From contig NZ_CP042912.1 of assembly GCF_008087665.1 (NCBI RefSeq), positions 2,914,001 through 2,978,000 of the forward strand: DNA of 64,000 nucleotides. Direction: 5' to 3'. Under the pieces are notes generated by a model, which had not been told where the DNA came from, did no database searches, and saw only the letters and a program-made list of their open reading frames with translations. Below are positions 62,280-64,000 of the stretch, one piece after another (position 1 is the stretch's first letter; each line of letters starts with the position of its first letter). The position numbers and the translations under genes are program-made. Source of the stretch: Mariniblastus fucicola. GTDB lineage: Bacteria; Planctomycetota; Planctomycetia; Pirellulales; Pirellulaceae.

Positions 62280-64000
62280 CGCTTCCACCAACCCAACATC
62301 AATGACTCCATCGACATCAAACCCAACGCTCCCAACGCAACCCATCCCCACAGCGGCGACCCTTTGTCGAAAAGGCTGATCGCAAAACCATCGCTTGTTG
62401 CCGTACGTGCTTCGACAGCTGAAATGGCGTTCTGAACCTCATCAAGGTTCATGGCGGTGAGGTCACTTTCGTCACGCTCAATTTCCACGGCCGCGGATTG
62501 ACTCCACGTCGTGCCGACCTTCAGTTGATACAGCCCCGGTGTGCTGGTGTTACTCACCAGAACCGAACGCCCACCGTCCGACAGGATCGGAGACAGATCG
62601 GTTTCTTCCGGGCCGACGACTGACCAATCCAGTTCGCCGGAGGATGAATCTTCAGGCATCGGGAAAACAATTGGCTCTCCGACAATCTTCCGCGACGAAT
62701 TTTCTGCGTCCTCATTCAAACCGCGAATTACGATTTGAACGAGGGCTGCGAATGAGCCAAATTTTCCGAACTCGCTGAACCGGATCGCCGGACTAAGGTT
62801 GGCCAGCACGATGGTGCCCGTACCAAAATTGCGTACGCCCAGCGTTGGGCGACCATCTGAATACTGCAACACAATATTGGCGTCGTCTTGCTGCTTCGAT
62901 GTTCCCCAAACGTTTTGAAAACGAACTTCGGCCAATGCAATTTGGCTTTGAAAGTCGAAATCTCTCAACCACCGACTACGCCACTTGCCGCTGGACACGT
63001 ACAGCGTTTCATCAAATTTCTTGAAGCGATTCAACTGCGTTAGCTGAAACGGGAAGAAGGCTTCTGTGGCCTGGGATTCGATCTGCTGAATTTGATTTGC
63101 AACGTCACCTTCGCCGCACAAGTAGAGCAGCTTTCCGCCAGTGCGAACAAACTCGATCAGAAGCTTGGCGGCATCAGGGTTCCACCGGGTGACGTAGCCT
63201 ACGACCACGATCTCCTGCCCGACGAGTCGATTTTCACGGACGTCTTTGACCGCGAGGGACTGCACCGCGTATCGATCGGCTTGGCTGTCGAACGGCAGGA
63301 TCGCTCGTTCCAAGAACCAGGTCGCTGTACCTGCTTCGTCTGGCTGATCATCGGTAATGACAGTGAGCGGGATCCTCCGCGGCGAGAACGGCGCGGTGTA
63401 TGCGACATCGTCCGCCGTGAGCCCGTCAGAACTTGTCTTCAGGGTGAACGCCTCCATCCGCTGCGAATCGAACTGCACGGGAAACGAGACGACTCTCGAT
63501 TGTCGTGGCTCCAATTTGATCAATTGTTCGCCCAATTGTACGCTGCCACTTGCCAGTCGGACGGGAACCTGGCGAACACGATCAGAAAAATTGCTGACTT
63601 CAACGGAAACCTGGATCTTCTGTCCGTCGATTGGATCTGGCGGTTGGCAACTGGCAGCCGACAACGCGACGTTCGAATTTTCGTCGATGTCCAAATCCAC
63701 AAAACTGACTTTCACATCGTCCGGGATTTCGATCGAAGATTTGCCAGACGCGTTTTGCCAATTCGTCTTCTGCCAATCCGAAACGACAACGATTGATTTT
63801 TGTCCCTGATGAGCCGCCAATTGAGCAACGGCTTCGGCGATCGCCGCTTCCATGTCGGCCTGTTCGTACGACCAGGACTCTGCTTCCAGTTGTCGTTTTA
63901 GCTCGTCGGTGTTGAGCGATAAATTCCGCAGCAGCATTTTCGGCACGCGTTTCGCCATGACGATATTTGCAAAATCGCGTCCGACTTCCAGCTCATTCAA
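62276..64000 (-). CDS. BatA-like membrane protein, 5'-partial at window edge
   Basis: The frame is open at the right edge (the first in-window codon is TTG, not a convincing start), so the N-terminus is missing; at least 574 residues remain. Visible parts are a VWA/BatA-like remnant (GQKSIVVVSDWQKT), a beta-sandwich domain (PDPIDGQKIQVSVEVSNFSDRVRQVPV), and a GATase-like region (LTVITDDQPDEAGTATWFLERAILPF, ELVRTGGKLLYLCGEGDV-like segment). A C-terminal membrane helix follows (about 545-565) and then GWWKR. The stop overlaps the VWA start (ATGA), so it is translationally coupled. Confidence 0.87.
   Translation of the reverse strand: MNELEVGRDFANIVMAKRVPKMLLRNLSLNTDELKRQLEAESWSYEQADMEAAIAEAVAQLAAHQGQKSIVVVSDWQKTNWQNASGKSSIEIPDDVKVSFVDLDIDENSNVALSAASCQPPDPIDGQKIQVSVEVSNFSDRVRQVPVRLASGSVQLGEQLIKLEPRQSRVVSFPVQFDSQRMEAFTLKTSSDGLTADDVAYTAPFSPRRIPLTVITDDQPDEAGTATWFLERAILPFDSQADRYAVQSLAVKDVRENRLVGQEIVVVGYVTRWNPDAAKLLIEFVRTGGKLLYLCGEGDVANQIQQIESQATEAFFPFQLTQLNRFKKFDETLYVSSGKWRSRWLRDFDFQSQIALAEVRFQNVWGTSKQQDDANIVLQYSDGRPTLGVRNFGTGTIVLANLSPAIRFSEFGKFGSFAALVQIVIRGLNEDAENSSRKIVGEPIVFPMPEDSSSGELDWSVVGPEETDLSPILSDGGRSVLVSNTSTPGLYQLKVGTTWSQSAAVEIERDESDLTAMNLDEVQNAISAVEARTATSDGFAISLFDKGSPLWGWVALGALGLMSMESLMLGWWKR

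Noticed and set aside
1-64000. CRISPR arrays, tRNA or rRNA genes, insertion sequences, integrases
   Set aside because: No regularly spaced repeats, tRNA-like cloverleaf, rRNA segment, transposase or integrase motif was seen on either strand by reading; a dedicated scan was not possible.

Overview
The window looks like chromosomal DNA of a planctomycete, probably a Pirellulaceae (Rhodopirellula/Blastopirellula/Mariniblastus-like) bacterium. This placement is an inference from gene content: two DUF1501 + DUF1549/DUF1553 gene pairs, two DUF1559 prepilin-like proteins, an ECF sigma/FecR-LamG pair, a ThuA/dehydrogenase/HEAT/cytochrome c fusion of the Pirellula-Verrucomicrobium type, and a BatA/VWA/DUF4175-like/DUF4159 cluster. 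I saw no rRNA, tRNA, CRISPR array, transposase or phage gene. Genes are dense, on both strands, with short spacers. The first and last genes run off the window.

Layout. 1-9338 (+): the C-terminal part of a giant cadherin-like/LamG surface protein, then a membrane PAS-GGDEF-HD protein, which suggests c-di-GMP-linked surface attachment. 9335-12444 (-): a DUF1549/DUF1553 protein and a DUF1501 protein. 12555-13919 (+): a polytopic membrane protein, followed by a 434-bp spacer holding a strong inverted repeat. 14354-24372 (+): a type II secretion/type IV-pilus-like operon in the order E-F-G-H-I-J-K-L-M, whose last gene appears to fuse a GspM/PilO-like part, a cadherin-like part and a GspC/PilP-like part. 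No secretin or prepilin peptidase gene is present. 24541-25862 (+): a DUF1559 protein, a textbook hairpin terminator and a tiny lipoprotein.

26029-32577 is mixed: a Cys/Pro-rich outer-membrane barrel protein (-), an EamA-type exporter (+), then a leftward group made of a DUF1559 protein, a prenyltransferase-fold repeat protein and a small membrane protein. 32867-35696 (+): a sensor kinase and an NtrC-type sigma54 activator. 42320-35717 (-): ECF sigma factor, FecR-LamG regulator, PSCyt1-DUF1549-DUF1553 protein and DUF1501 protein, read as one operon. 44101-42404, 44614-44165, 45444-44701 and 46569-45544 (-): a GT87-like membrane glycosyltransferase, a small HExxH protein, an unknown protein and a DUF4105 protein.

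46807-48498 (+): a membrane-anchored kinase-fold protein that has lost the catalytic HRD aspartate and most of DFG, so probably a pseudokinase. 48522-55425: a XylR/AraC-type sugar regulator (-) divergent from a Gfo/Idh/MocA oxidoreductase (+) and the ThuA-dehydrogenase-HEAT-cytochrome c fusion (+). The divergent promoter carries a palindromic operator candidate, which points to a carbohydrate-oxidation regulon. 64000-55650 (-): a partial BatA-like protein, a VWA membrane protein, a DUF4175-like coiled-coil protein, a DUF4159 protein and a thioredoxin with an added C-terminal domain, tightly packed as an operon.

The most unusual items are the GspM-cadherin-GspC fusion in a secretin-less T2SS operon, the pseudokinase, the degenerate HD-GYP half of the GGDEF protein, and the half-site array between the XylR regulator and its oxidoreductase.
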